Of a stretch of DNA of 64,000 bases, positions 24,541-36,300 are shown piece after piece. The stretch spans positions 51,795,367 to 51,859,366 of the forward strand of contig NC_084760.1 of assembly GCF_028858725.1 (NCBI RefSeq), in the 5' to 3' direction. The DNA is from Colius striatus. Taxonomy: Eukaryota > Chordata > Aves > Coliiformes > Coliidae. Position numbers and translations under genes: made by a program. The notes beneath the pieces are model-generated. The model ran no database searches. It saw nothing but the letters and a program-made list of their open reading frames with translations, and was not told where the DNA came from. Position 1 is the stretch's first letter; every line of letters starts with the position of its first letter.

Positions 24541-27500
24541 TATGTTCACAATATAGAACAAGTTCACAGATTCAGGTAAATGTTCCTGTGTACTAAACAC
24601 ATCCTTTTCTCCTCGTGACTCATATTGACTGAAACAGTGGGAAAGAAAATGTCAGCAAGTCTGATATAAACCAGTAAATGATGCAGATAAACTCCAGCAT
24701 AAAGATTTACTATAGTCTTACTCCATAGGTGTGACAATAACTTAAAAATACATTTTTTTAATCTGCTACAGTATTGACATTTAAGACTGCCTTTAACTTG
24801 CCCTTAAAGCTAGTTCTTTGTGTAAAGAAATGGTAAGATCCTTTCTCCAGAAAGACTGGGAGATCGTCCACAAAATCAGCATCAGTATGTGAATAGTAGA
24901 TAAGAAAATACATGGTTTTTTTACTGAGGTTAGCACATTTATCTGAAAGAACAGTTGTGATTCACAATCTCAAGCCAATCACAGCTGCCTTGGGTAGATA
25001 TCTGAGAACCCAGATACTGGAGTTTTTTCAAGCCTATAGAGAGAGGTAATGGCTATTTAAGTCCACTTCCCACAGAACATTTAACTCCAGACACCCTGAA
25101 GACTGATCTCTCCATAGTTTTACTATCTCTAGATAGCTGCTGTGTCAAGTGACAACAGTACAGAAGGCCATAACCAGCTTTTTATCACATTCATTTCTCA
25201 GCCTGACCCCTTCTTTTTTTTTGCATCTTATTGAATGACATCGAGCAAGATGGTGTTGGGAAGAGAGAAACAACTCCAAAGCTTGCAATTGCCTTTGCAG
25301 TGCCCTGTGCCAAACAGATCTGCTGCCAGATTGTCAGAGTAGTTAGGAATCTCAGATGCTTTGATGCCCTTGAGGTCTCAGACACATCTGCTTAGGAAAA
25401 CTGCCTTATTGCATCTGAGCAGGCGAGGCAGGCGGCTGAGTTCTGCTGAATGATGACTAGGTTGCCATGATCCATGCTTAGCTACAGTGCTCCAGGAACA
25501 CTTCCAAGCACATAGATCTTAACAGGACTTCATTAGTCCAAAATACAGATGCCTGTCTCCTTGCCAGCATCCTGAGTATATTACCCTGCACTGCTCTTCA
25601 TAGAGCATGAGATGAATCTGATAGGGTTGGCCCTTTTCTTCAAGTTAATGGTGTTTCCCCAGCTACTCCCTCCCCTTTTCTTATGAAATGCTCACCTTCC
25701 TTGACTGCATAATTTCTCTAGGAATGGTGAAGCTGATGACACTGAGAGAGAAAACCCGTGGAACTGAAATTCTGACTGTATAAAGTTTATAATAGATACT
25801 AATCTCCCAGTCTTCAAAAAAGAATACCAGCCTTGTTACTTCCAGCTGGCATTGCAACAGCTGCAACCAAAAATAGTAATCAAAAAGGGAAAAGAAAGCT
25901 GAGGAGCAAAATATAGTGAAATGGAAAAGAGAGGAAGAATTGCAAAAGTTAAAAAAGGAAATCATAAGGGGAGGCCAATAACATTGTCACATTAGGAGTA
26001 AGTAGTTTGTTTGTCAGCTCTGGGAAATACTTAACAATAAGATTACAAGTCCTCAGAGAGAAAGAGGAGCAAGTAGGCATTCAGAATTATCCTTCATTTA
26101 AACTACTAACTTTGTCAAGAGCAGTTTCACTGCATTGAGTAGAATATGTAAGCGTGGAGGTATTGCTTAAAATGATTCATCATGAAATAAAATTACATCT
26201 TTTCACTTACTTGAAATTTTAAAAAGTCCGTTTCAACTACTTTGAGTCATGCTTGCAGTCTATTGCTCTTATTTTTTTTCCTGCAAAAAGTTGTCTTTTC
26301 CCCAATAAATTCATTCTTGAGTTAAGACATATGAAAGACTGTTGAAGGTTCCTTAATAAAAATTCACAGACAAGTTAATGTTCCTCTTAGCTATTATGAT
26401 GGCAAAATCTAGGTGGCTTCCTGTAGCGCCATACAGGTCTGTTCTCTTTGACTTTCCTTTAGGAAAACAGCAAAATTGACTTAAATGCAAAACATTACTG
26501 AGAGTCAAAGGCGTTGATGGGAAAACTAACAGTAAAAACTTTAATTAATCTGCATTTATATTTTGCTGGTACACCGTCTTTACAGTAAAAAAAAAAAAAT
26601 AGATTTTTCCTCATGGTGTGTACTCCCTAGTGAGAAAAAATTCCAATGTGTAACACACCCACCCACTCTTCTGTGCATATTTGGGCATGTTATAAAAAAA
26701 TAATTTGAATGAGTCTGAAAATCTTTTTGCAGTGTAATCTTAGTTCTTGCTCCCCTGGCTAGATACACCAGCCTATCTACACTGCTGCCATTGCTCATGC
26801 TGTGTGTGCTGCTGTGTGTGCAATACCTACTGCCTGCGCAGCTGTGTCTTGTTCTGGCTGCTAAAGTGAAGCAAACAGCAGTAATAAAAGTCCTTTTTCT
26901 TATTATTGATGTAAATGACCTGGTGCAATGTGATGATATTGCAAAATACTGCAGCACAACTAAATGTGATGATTTCTTCCCGTGGTCCTGTTCTCCTTCA
27001 GCTTTTGTGCCTCTGTGATCTGCTTCTAATGCAGCCTCAGCTTCTCCCGTGTGTCCTGTGGAGCAGGCAGCTCTCTCTTGCCCGCTTGCATATCTTTACG
27101 TAGTTCATGTCTTTTCTCTTGTCCAAGCTCATATTCTGGATTGTCCCACTACTGACCAACAGACAATACACTGTCTAATACAGGGCATCTACATTTGTTT
27201 CAGATTGGCAGCATCTCTCTTTTACTCAGACCCTTAATCTGAGACATATTCAGGTCAGACTACTCTCAGAAACCTCATATGCACGTTCAACTTCATAGCT
27301 TCTTTCTGCAGAACTGTCCCAAAGATACCGTCTGTTACATACCTATATAACTATATATAACTGTTCTCCACTGACATCCAGTCTGAGCAGCATTGCAAAG
27401 AACATTCTTCCATCCCCTCTCTGACTACGCTACACCTGTCTAGGTATCCTTTCATTACCTTCCCACTTTCTCTCTCATACTTTTCTGTATATTTCTGTGT

Positions 27501-29169
27501 CTGGGTACTCCCTGGGTTTTCTATAGGGAAAAGAGAGTTTAAAAATGTGATTCCAAAGACTACTCAGTTATTTTTCAGAATGCAAAGGCTAGGTACCTCC
27601 TGAATGCTGACCACAACACTTCCCTAAGTAGTGCTGTAATGTGGGAATCTATCTGAAAGTATCAATGCCAGTTTAACCAGGTACTTGTAACAATATGTGC
27701 AGTTTTCTCTGAAAATGAAAGAGCCATGATTTTCTGCTTTGCCTGTGTTTTGAAGGCCAATCTTATGCTGCTATGCTGGCCTGAGTGACAGCTCAAAGCT
27801 CCCAACTGGGTGAAAAAGAAAGGGGAAACAAGAGAAAATTGATCATTTTTATAGCAGCCAGGTGTTAGAGAGCTGCATAATGCCAAAGAGTTCCTCATAA
27901 CTGAACTCTCTCCTTGCTAAGCAGTCCTGCTTCCCTCACATAGCCCATTCATATTCCTCACATTAGGCAGCATGGGCTGAAGAAGTAACTGCTGTCTTGG
28001 GGCTGTATTCACTCTCTTACATGTACCCAATGTGGTAAATATGCCTGTTCCATGCTTTTAAATTAAAAAAATAAACACATGAAAAGTCATCTGAAACGTT
28101 TTTTGCACATGGTTTACCAGTGGATCTCTCAGGCAAGAAAGAAGGCAGCAGAGAGAGGTATGTGCTTCTGATCCTCATGGGCAGTCACACCTGAAAAATT
28201 ACAGAAGGGCTGTTTCTCTGCTGGTATGAGATGCCTTCTCTCTCTGTCTCTTTTAAAGTAATGTTTCAGAGAATGCTTTTCAGTGTATGACTCACAGTCC
28301 TTATACCGATTTCATGCTAATGAAGTTTGATTAACATGGTGGACTTAATCTAGTTTGAGCTGCATGGAATGGAGAAGATCTAATCCTCTCTCTATGGATA
28401 TTTATGACTTAGTATCACTTTCCTAAAGACGTTGTGCAGTTCCATGTTGTTTTTTTGGTTTTCTTTTTCTCTCCTCTCCTGACTCACAATAATAATGGTG
28501 ACCACATGGACTGTGCACATATGTTTGGATTCAGACACAATTTGCCTGCATGGTAAAATGTTCTGGAAATGATGCCACTACAAGAGGTTATCACTTGTCT
28601 GCCACTTAGTTAGTGGTGAATCAGCGAAAGAAGAGAGAGAGGTAATGGATCTAGCTAAATGTAAAGCTCGTGTCATTTATCCAGGAACTTAAATAACCTC
28701 TGGCCTATGCAGTTCACTTTGTAGTGGCCATTAGTGAAGGTATCTATCTGGTTTGGCTTTACTCCTGATGCTCATTTACAGAACCCAAGAACCGACATCC
28801 TAATACCTTTTGGGATCATCATCTGGCTGCAGCCTCTAACTTGACTGACTATTTCATAGAAATATATAAAAACTGTACAATAACTTGCACAATTAAAAAA
28901 ATATTGGTTGGGTAAGAATTAACCTAGAATATTTCACTGTTATGTTTAATTGGCTTTGAAATCTATGAAACCAATTCTTCATGTTCTAAACAACTGCATG
29001 TTTAAAGCAACTCCCATATAAACATAAAATAAAGTTAAACTAGTTCTGTTTATCTAAGAAAATACAGGACCTAAACAGTCCTGATTATAAATTGTGTCGC
29101 TATCAGAATGAGTGACATTTAAATTTCTCAATAGATAGATCTAATAAAGAAAAAAAAAGAATACTCACA
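24541..29169. other. Probable 5' intron, no gene seen
   Basis: About 4.6 kb with no recognisable repeat family or exon. The two overlapping frames at 26580-26957 (minus) and 26791-27103 (plus) cover the same bases in opposite directions. Neither resembles a known protein. Confidence 0.5.
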
Positions 29170-29289
29170 AATAATTTATTTGTCATTTTCTGGGGGAAGA
29201 GAAAAGTGAATAATTTATTTGTTCAATATTATTCAATCATCAATAGAACTGGTAGAATAATTTATAAATTTACATATGAATAATTTATT
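29170..29289. repeat. Cluster of four AATAATTTATT motifs
   Basis: The 11-mer AATAATTTATT occurs at 29170-29180, 29209-29219 and 29279-29289, with a one-base variant (AATAATTTATA) at 29256-29266. The spacing is irregular (39, 47 and 23 bases), so this is not a simple microsatellite. It could be remnants of a tandem array, or a cluster of AT-rich homeodomain-type sites. Confidence 0.55.
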
Positions 29290-32090
29290 CATCAATTGAC
29301 AGTAGGAGGAAATTAATGAAGTAAACAATATTCAAGTAATACTCAACAGGCTCTCAGAGGCAGGCAGAACAGCCAGAGAGGAACTGAGGGAATATGGATC
29401 CATTTCATCAGCCTCATGACAGCCTGTGCATGAGCACAGCAGATCACCAAAGGGCAGCTGCCCTGTAGGTGCATCTGTAGCTAGCTTCACCTCTCCGATC
29501 TATCCACTCAGGACAACAAATTTGCAAAGGTGCCCCAAGAACACTATGTGATTTATTTGTGTCTTTGATGGCTGTGGGAAGCTGTTTGGAGATTTCTTCT
29601 CTGGTGTTCCACTGGCTTCTGCTGTGATTGCTCAAGCCAGATGCTGCTCACTCTTACATGAGGCAGCAGAGGCTGCAGGTGCCATCACAGCCTTTCAGCA
29701 ACTTGACACTTACGATACAGCTGAAAATTGTGCTGTGCTCTGCTTGTGCACACCAGGTAGCGAGCAGAGGGTTTCCCTCAGAAAGTCATAGGACACTGTG
29801 CCCTGTTTCTAGATAGACTGCAAAAATAGAACTGAAAATTCCAAGGCACGTTAGAGAAAAAAAAAAACAAAAACATCTGAACAGCTTAAATTATTTTTAT
29901 GTTGCAACTTTAAAGGGCAAATTATCAAGCTACTCAGATCCACTAGACTACAAAAGGTCTGGTTGAGCAACAAATTGGTGATGTGAGAAGAGTTAAAAAT
30001 AACGCTCTTGCCCACCATGTCTTTTCAAAACATGACTTCATAGTCTTGTTACTGCAATCATCAAAATTATTTCAAGACAATTCTTAGCTGACTGTAATTT
30101 TTAGATTTGTCTAATTTAGTGATATCTTTCCAATGTGACTGTGTGAGGGGGAGCTTTCTTGCTATGTAATGCATTCAGAAACATCCCACTGGCTTCAGAC
30201 AGCATCCACCACTTTGCTCTAAGTCTGTTTTACTGCTGTTGAATGAATCCATAACAAATCCAGTCTGAATATTAACCAAGAGATGCAACAGAATACTGTT
30301 AATACAAATCATCCTGAAATGGCTTCTGTTGTGTTATAAACTCCCATTGTAACAGCTGTTATAAAAATATAAATATAAAGCAGGCATGAGGATAAGAACA
30401 GAAGGGGTTTTTTCCTATTTTCAATGTGCTAAGTTTAATGGCAGATACATGTGCAGTTTGGGACAAAAACAGATGCCCTTTCTGAACAGACTAAATGGAG
30501 GAATCAGCTGGCTTATGTTCTCCTTTCAGCTGCTACCAGGATTTTTCCACTCTTTGTTTCTTTGTTAACTATAAACTGTAAGCATTGAAAACCAAAAAAA
30601 TGAGGAAAAGTTTATGAATTATACACAGTCAGAGAGTTTATTAGCACTCTGTGCTCATTCTCTTGGGAGTCAATAGAGGAAGAGCTTTGAGCAATTTCCA
30701 AATTTTTCAAATGGGTTCTCCATTTCTTTCTCTCATTCAGCTTTTGATATGATGCATAAATTATTTATCAGGGCTACCATTATTTCGTTAGCTTGCGTTG
30801 TCCTTTGGCACCATGTCTGCAGAATGATATTCATTTTGCATTTGCAATTACTAAAAGTAAAATAAATCAGTTATTTCTTCCTCTATTCAGTGCTCTCATT
30901 TTGCAGAATGTGTGGAGGACTAAGATATGAACAAAACTTCATTTTGACCTTGAACCCTAATTACTCTTTTCATCCTGCCATTTCACCAGAAGATGCAATT
31001 AAAGTTTATGTAAGAAATATTTCTATTTTCTTTTTTCTCTTTTTTTTTTTCTTTAGGTGGGAAGATGAGACAGAAAATAAATTTTTCTACATCATAAACT
31101 CACCATTAAAGCTTATTGAATTATGTGCTGTGCTGATTAAGTTCAGAGAACAATTTTCTTTTACGTACCTAAAGTCTATCTCCTTATAGTTACTTTCTGA
31201 AAGATTTCCTCCTACAGCTTCCTAGTTGCAATAGTATCTGAATAGAACAGCTTCCCAATTACTTCACCTTACAGATTATAAAGGAGACACTACTCCTTTT
31301 CCATGTCAGTGCCTACAACATATTTTTTTATGATTGACTTCCTCTTGTTTTACTCAAGTAACATATTTACACCCTTCCTGCCATTCCCCATTCTGCTCTG
31401 CCGATATAATTACTAGGTAGCAGGCTACCAGGCAGATTTCCATTTTAAAATATATAGGTAGCTTTTTACCTGAAACAATGTGCTAATGGCCTGGAGCCAA
31501 ATCACAGTTTAGCCTGGAGGAAAACTTTATCCTCATTGTTGTTACATGAGCAGTCTCAATTATGCTGATCCAAAATAATTTCCTCTCACGCCCACGTGGC
31601 ACATCATTTCCTATCCCTTCCCAGAGTTCCTCAGTTGAAGCCCTCCTACAAAACAGGAGGAAATAAGAGAAGCTGTAGCTGTAGCTTGTGGCTCTTTCAG
31701 CCCAGCTGTGGCTCCCCTTATGCAAAGAAGACCTAGCGATATCTGCTTAAAAATCCCTATCTGTGAGGTGGTACCTGTACTGAATAGCCATTTGTGAGAG
31801 ATTGTGATGGAGCTGCCTTTGCTTTGGAGGCTCCTGTCAGGACAGAGGATGGATAGCAGTGCCACACAGTGCTGACAGCCACTGAGGCAAATGATTCACC
31901 TCCTGGCATCTCTGCAACAGGTTTCATTTTCTATAAATGTACGATTGCAGCCTAGAATAAGGAAACAATATCACAGTATTACCTAAGATTATTTTTCTAG
32001 TACCAGCTATGGATTAATTCACCAATTTCTTTCAAGCAGCACTCTGTCCTGTCTGCAAAGTCACTTTAATCCTTCAGTTTTTTAAAGATG
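29290..32090. other. Probable 5' intron, no gene seen
   Basis: Non-coding. A T-rich run lies near 31020-31052. No recognisable repeat or gene until the LTR at 32091. Confidence 0.5.
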
Positions 32091-32210
32091 TGTCATGGTT
32101 TGACATGACAGCCTTTTCTGGTAAGAGGGAAGGGGCTGTAAAGATGGCTCCTGTAAGAAGTTGCTCACAACTCTCCCCAGCTCTGAGCCAGACCCACTTC
32201 TGGGGCTGAG

Positions 32211-32242
32211 CCAATTAGACACCTCCACAATCACTTTTTAAG
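32211..32242 (+). promoter_or_regulatory. LTR basal promoter: CCAAT box plus TATA-like box
   Basis: CCAAT begins at 32211 and TTTTTAAG begins at 32235, with the same 24-base offset as in the LTR at 1343. This is the probable retroviral U3 promoter. Confidence 0.5.
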
Positions 32243-32319
32243 AAGAAGCTGGAAGAGGAGGTTTCTTCCTCCTTCTTCCTGTTTCTTCCTTTTTCTGGCC
32301 CTTCTTTTGCTTCTAACTG

Positions 32320-32634
32320 GTGATGATGCAAGGAGTAGGAACAGTGAGAGAAACAACCATGTGGACTCCAAGGTCAGTGATGAAAGAGAGGAGAAGGTGT
32401 GCTGGAGCAGAGACTCCCCTGCGTTCTATGGAGAGAACTGGTGAAGCTGAGATTTATTTTCATTTCTTTAAAGACCCTGCATCAGCGGTAGAGACTCATT
32501 TTGATAATGACCCTGTGTCAGGGGCAGAGACTCATTTTGATAAAGCTAACCCTGGACCAGAGGCAGCGATTCACTTCATTAAAGGCCCCAAGCCAGGGAC
32601 AGTGACTATGGCTGGAGGGGGCCGTGTCCCATGA
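32320..32634 (+). other. Open frame inside the LTR with a 12-13 residue repeat
   Basis: A 104-codon frame. Its C-terminal half consists of degenerate repeats of 12-13 residues: DPASAVETHFDN, DPVSGAETHFDK, then NPGPEAAIHFIK, then GPKPGTVTM. At the DNA level these are 36-39 bp units, with GGGGCAGAGACTCATTTTGATAA as the best conserved core. The ATG sits within the LTR, downstream of its promoter. No protein family is recognisable and the older LTR lacks this frame, so coding function is doubtful. Confidence 0.35.
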
Positions 32635-32645
32635 GAGCGACCCAA

Positions 32646-32910
32646 TCACTTCACTACAGATCCCGAGCCAGAGGCAGTGATTTTCTTCTTTAAAACTATG
32701 GCAGGAAGAGGCCATGTCCTGAGAGAGGGACCCTGTAACTGCAGAAACTGCAACTGTGGTAAAGAATCCACACCAGAGATATTCACCAAGGACTGCGTCC
32801 CGTGTGAGGGACCCTGTATCGGCAGAAGCCGCAGCTGTTGGGAACAACCCACACCAGAGAAGTCTGTTAAGGACTGCATCCTCGGGGAGGAACCCCATGT
32901 TGGAGCAGGG
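32646..32910 (+). repeat. 81-bp tandem repeat in the LTR (27-residue period)
   Basis: GGGACCCTGTA recurs at 32727 and 32808, 81 bases apart. A weaker third unit starts near 32889 (GAGGAACCCCATG) and a degraded one lies near 32646. In the frame 32677-33051 this gives 27-residue units with aligned Cys and Pro positions (EGPCNCRNCNCGKESTPE / EGPCIGRSRSCWEQPTPE). The period being a multiple of three keeps the frame open over 124 codons. Confidence 0.7.
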
Positions 32911-33157
32911 GAAGAATGCCAGGAGTCGTCCTCATCTGAGAAGACAGAAGCGGCAGAACCCATCTGTGAGAGACTGACCACATCCCCCACTCCCTGCCCC
33001 CCTGAGCCGTTGGGGGGGAAGGAGGTAGAGATATCAGGAGCAGTGAGCTGAGCCTGGGAAGAAAGGAGGGATGGGGGACGGAGATCTTAAAGTGCTGGTT
33101 GTAATTTTCTCATCATCCTACTCCCTTTTTGCTTTTATTCCATTCTGTTTCTTGTAG

Positions 33158-33163
33158 AATAAA
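33158..33163 (+). terminator. LTR poly(A) signal AATAAA
   Basis: AATAAA followed by CTTTCCTACTTTCC, in the position expected for the R/U5 boundary of the LTR. The corresponding site in the older LTR (near 2138) is mutated. Confidence 0.6.
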
Positions 33164-33388
33164 CTTTCCTACTTTCCTCTCTAAGTCGAGTACTGGAGTC
33201 TGTTTTGCCCAGAACCATAATTGGCAGTGAGCCCTCCCTGCCCTTGTCTCAATCCACAACAACCTTGCTTATCTTTTTACTCCCATTTCACTGGGGCCTC
33301 TGCCATCCTAACGAGGGTGGGGGTGAATGGGGACACTGAGCAAGAAACTGTCGTGGTGCTGCCATGCTAGTTGGCCCAAACCACGACA

Positions 33389-36300
33389 AGATGCTTCTCT
33401 CATGATTCTGTGAGCATTCTTGCTGCTAACTAATCACCGTATTTTTCTCTAGAAATAATTGTGGTTTTATTGTGGGCATTGATATATTAATGTTCTGTGC
33501 TAATTCCTTAGAGCAATTTGCATTGTTGAGAATGGTAGGTACTTTTATCCCTCTAAGAGCATTAAATGTATTCCATTTGATTACATTTGATATCTTTAGT
33601 AGTTCTCCAGGACTGATCACAAATAAGAATCCAAGCAGGTGGGATGATGTCAGTGGCCACATTATTATCAATAGAGTCAGACTTCTGGAGAATGAGATAT
33701 GAGATGTTACACCTTTAACTCCAAGTTAATGGTCCTAATACTATTTATTTAATAGTTACCTAACAGACTATGCAGTTGTAGAGATGTCTCTATGTTGCAT
33801 CAGTTGAGCTAAGGAAGTTCCTAACTTCTGGGTTGTTTTGGTTTTTTTTTTAATACAAGCACGTACTAAGTACAAATGTACTATGGAGTTGAAGTTTATA
33901 TATGCAGAGAACTTTGCTTATCATTGCAAAAGATTGTTGTTACATTTACACATGCTTCTGTCCTTCCCCTTTGGATCTGTAAGTAATTTTTTTTTTAATC
34001 TTTGAAAGGTGTTGGTTCAGTGCCCTCATAAGCTAAATCTACCTGCAGAAAAGATGCCAAAATATCCTCAGCAATAGTAGGTTTCTCAGCTTACCCCATG
34101 TCAGAGGAACCATTCCCACAGCCCTGCTGGGACACCAGCAGCAAAGCTTACATAAGGACAAGTATCCGAGGCAAATAGTGATTCCCTGCTGTAGGGTGAC
34201 TGCTCTTCCCTGCTCTCTGCTTCTCTGCATGAGCTTGTTGGTAGGAAGCCTCTCCCAGGGACAAGCCATGTAGCTGGTCCTCCTTACTGCCAAGTCCAGA
34301 CTACTAAAACCAGTGAGAGGGCATTTCTCTACACCTGGCCACCCTGAGAAGCCTAGGGGCTCCCTGTGCTATTTATATATGAAGGTCATGGATCCTTAGG
34401 CTAGTACCACATGGTAACTGTTACTAAATATCATTCTGTTCAGCTTACCCCTAAAGGTGCCATTCCACATCAGCTTTCACAGTCCCCAGCTTCAGGCTCT
34501 ATTCATACTGCTATGTGAAGAATAGGGTCGATTAAGAAAGAAACCAACTCTCCATGTATATTCACACTTGTCCTAAATCCTCACAGCTCTACCAGGGTAT
34601 GTTGAAGAAACCAGACACAGAACTATGAATGTGTTTGTACCCTTTGACACACTAGACAAAAAAAAAAAAAAAAGAAAAAAGAAAAAAAATCCTATTTTTA
34701 ATCTCTTAGAATTCTAACAGCTTCTTTCCATCTGTGAAAATAACAAATACTTGCCTTGAACTGAAGTCTGTTGGTTGAATATTAACACTAAGCACTTCCA
34801 CAGGCTAGTATTTAGCCTACAATGTAAAGGCAAAAAAACAAAAAAAGAAAATTAAGTCATCCACCCAATTGTCTCCTGTCAGCGAGAGACTGGTCACTGA
34901 TGAGTCTAGCCCTGACACATGGAGCTTCCCTTGTTATTGCAGCCTCTGCAGAGATAAAAATGTTACACAATAAGAACTGCTGATAGGCTTGAACAAACAG
35001 AAGATAATGCAATTGGGCTTGCTTATGGGCAAGGAAGGTTTGGCCTCATGCTTTAGATAAAACTATGGGTCAGATTGTTTGACACCACATTAATGCTTAG
35101 AATTCTAGAGCAAGATCTAACTGCATCTTATTGCATTTCCACACACTTTCCTGCTGTGCCCCAGTATCAAAGCCTTGATGATTGCAATGCTGTGAGAATG
35201 CTGCAGCCCCTCCTGACTGTAGCTGTCCCTCAGGTTGCAGGCTGGAAAAGATAAACTCATTGCACTGACAACTTCTTCTTCTGTTCAGGTTTACCATTTT
35301 TTGCTGCCAAAACCTTCCCTTGTCAAATAATAGAAATAATGGCTCTGAGACCTCTGCTGAGACTGAGAGTGCTTTGAGCTGTACCAACCATCTGCCTTAC
35401 AGGAAAGCAGATCTGTTGGACATTCCCACAGAAGAACAATACTATTATTATTGTGAATTAATAGTAGGCAAGGACACAAGCTCATTTGAAATAAAATTAA
35501 ACTCTGATCAAAAAAGTCAACTCTGATTTCTAATTGATTGAATTTTAAAACCAATCAGTCAGGTTGTGTGTGTTTATTTTCACAAAATCTAACAGCTTGC
35601 TCATACTTGTCTTTCTAGTGAGACTGAGATTGAAGCAGAACCGTGGAGGTTTTTTTTTAATGGAATCGACTTTTTTAAAGGAAGATCTATTTTAATTAGA
35701 ATTGTACAGAGACACTTGTCAAGCTAATGTTCCTCGGAAGTTTATTATGAAGCTATGTGGAAAGAAAGATGTTCTATGTGTTTACTCTCTCCCAAAGGGC
35801 CAGATAGAGTTAAAATGAACCTCTGTGCCTGCTAGCACATTTAGACCCCACGGGTCTCCTAAATTCCCTCTCAGCAAAGGCTGTTTCACACTGAGAAAAG
35901 GAAATATCATCACCTTTCTTAAGAATGGTAGATTATGTTTTCCCTGGTTCCCCCTTTCTGAGGATCAGACTCCAGCATTACATACACAGATGCTAAAGAG
36001 CCCAGATGGTCGGTTCAGCTTTAAATTAATAATGTCAGTACTCCAGTCAGATGAGGCATGATAAAATTGTTAGATTTGTTCATCTTCACCCCTTCAATGT
36101 GCTATGCTAATGATTTAATTGTTTCTGGCTTTCCTCTTGCCCAAGTTTCAGGAAAGTGTTGTTTAACTTGTTGTTTAATGTGCCTGTGTTTGGCCATGAA
36201 CATTCAGAACTACCAGGCACTGCACCTCGATTCAGACTGTGTCACTTAAACTCTTGGGAAGTTGTAATAGCATAACTAATAACATTGAAGCCTTTTGATG

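Larger units (their letters stand above)
32091..33388 (+). mobile_element. Solo LTR of an avian endogenous retrovirus with perfect 5-bp target duplication
   Basis: The 1298-bp element begins TGTCATGGTTTGA and ends AAACCACGACA, forming near-perfect inverted termini. It is flanked on both sides by AGATG (32086-32090 and 33389-33393), an exact 5-bp target-site duplication that proves the boundaries. Going 5' to 3' it has a U3 with CCAAT (32211) and TTTTTAAG (32235), a GC-richer middle containing tandem repeats (about 32460-32910), a block with CCCTGCCCCCCTGAGC near 32990, a poly(A) signal AATAAA (33158-33163), and a tail including GTGAGCCCTCCCTGCCCTTGTCTC. That tail resembles the end of a widespread group of avian ERV LTRs. 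No internal viral genes remain. It is homologous to 1343-2298 but about 340 bp longer, mostly in the repeat region. It lies in antisense orientation to HS3ST5. Confidence 0.93.

Noticed and set aside
26580..27103. Overlapping plus and minus frames that might be an exon
   Set aside because: No domain, no convincing splice sites in frame, and both strands are equally open.
32518..32990. Minus-strand 126- and 114-codon frames in the second LTR
   Set aside because: They are reverse translations of the tandem repeat units; repeats with a period divisible by three open frames on both strands.
34658..34689. A-rich run as the tail of a retroposed transcript
   Set aside because: No cDNA-like or SINE sequence precedes it and no target duplication is evident.
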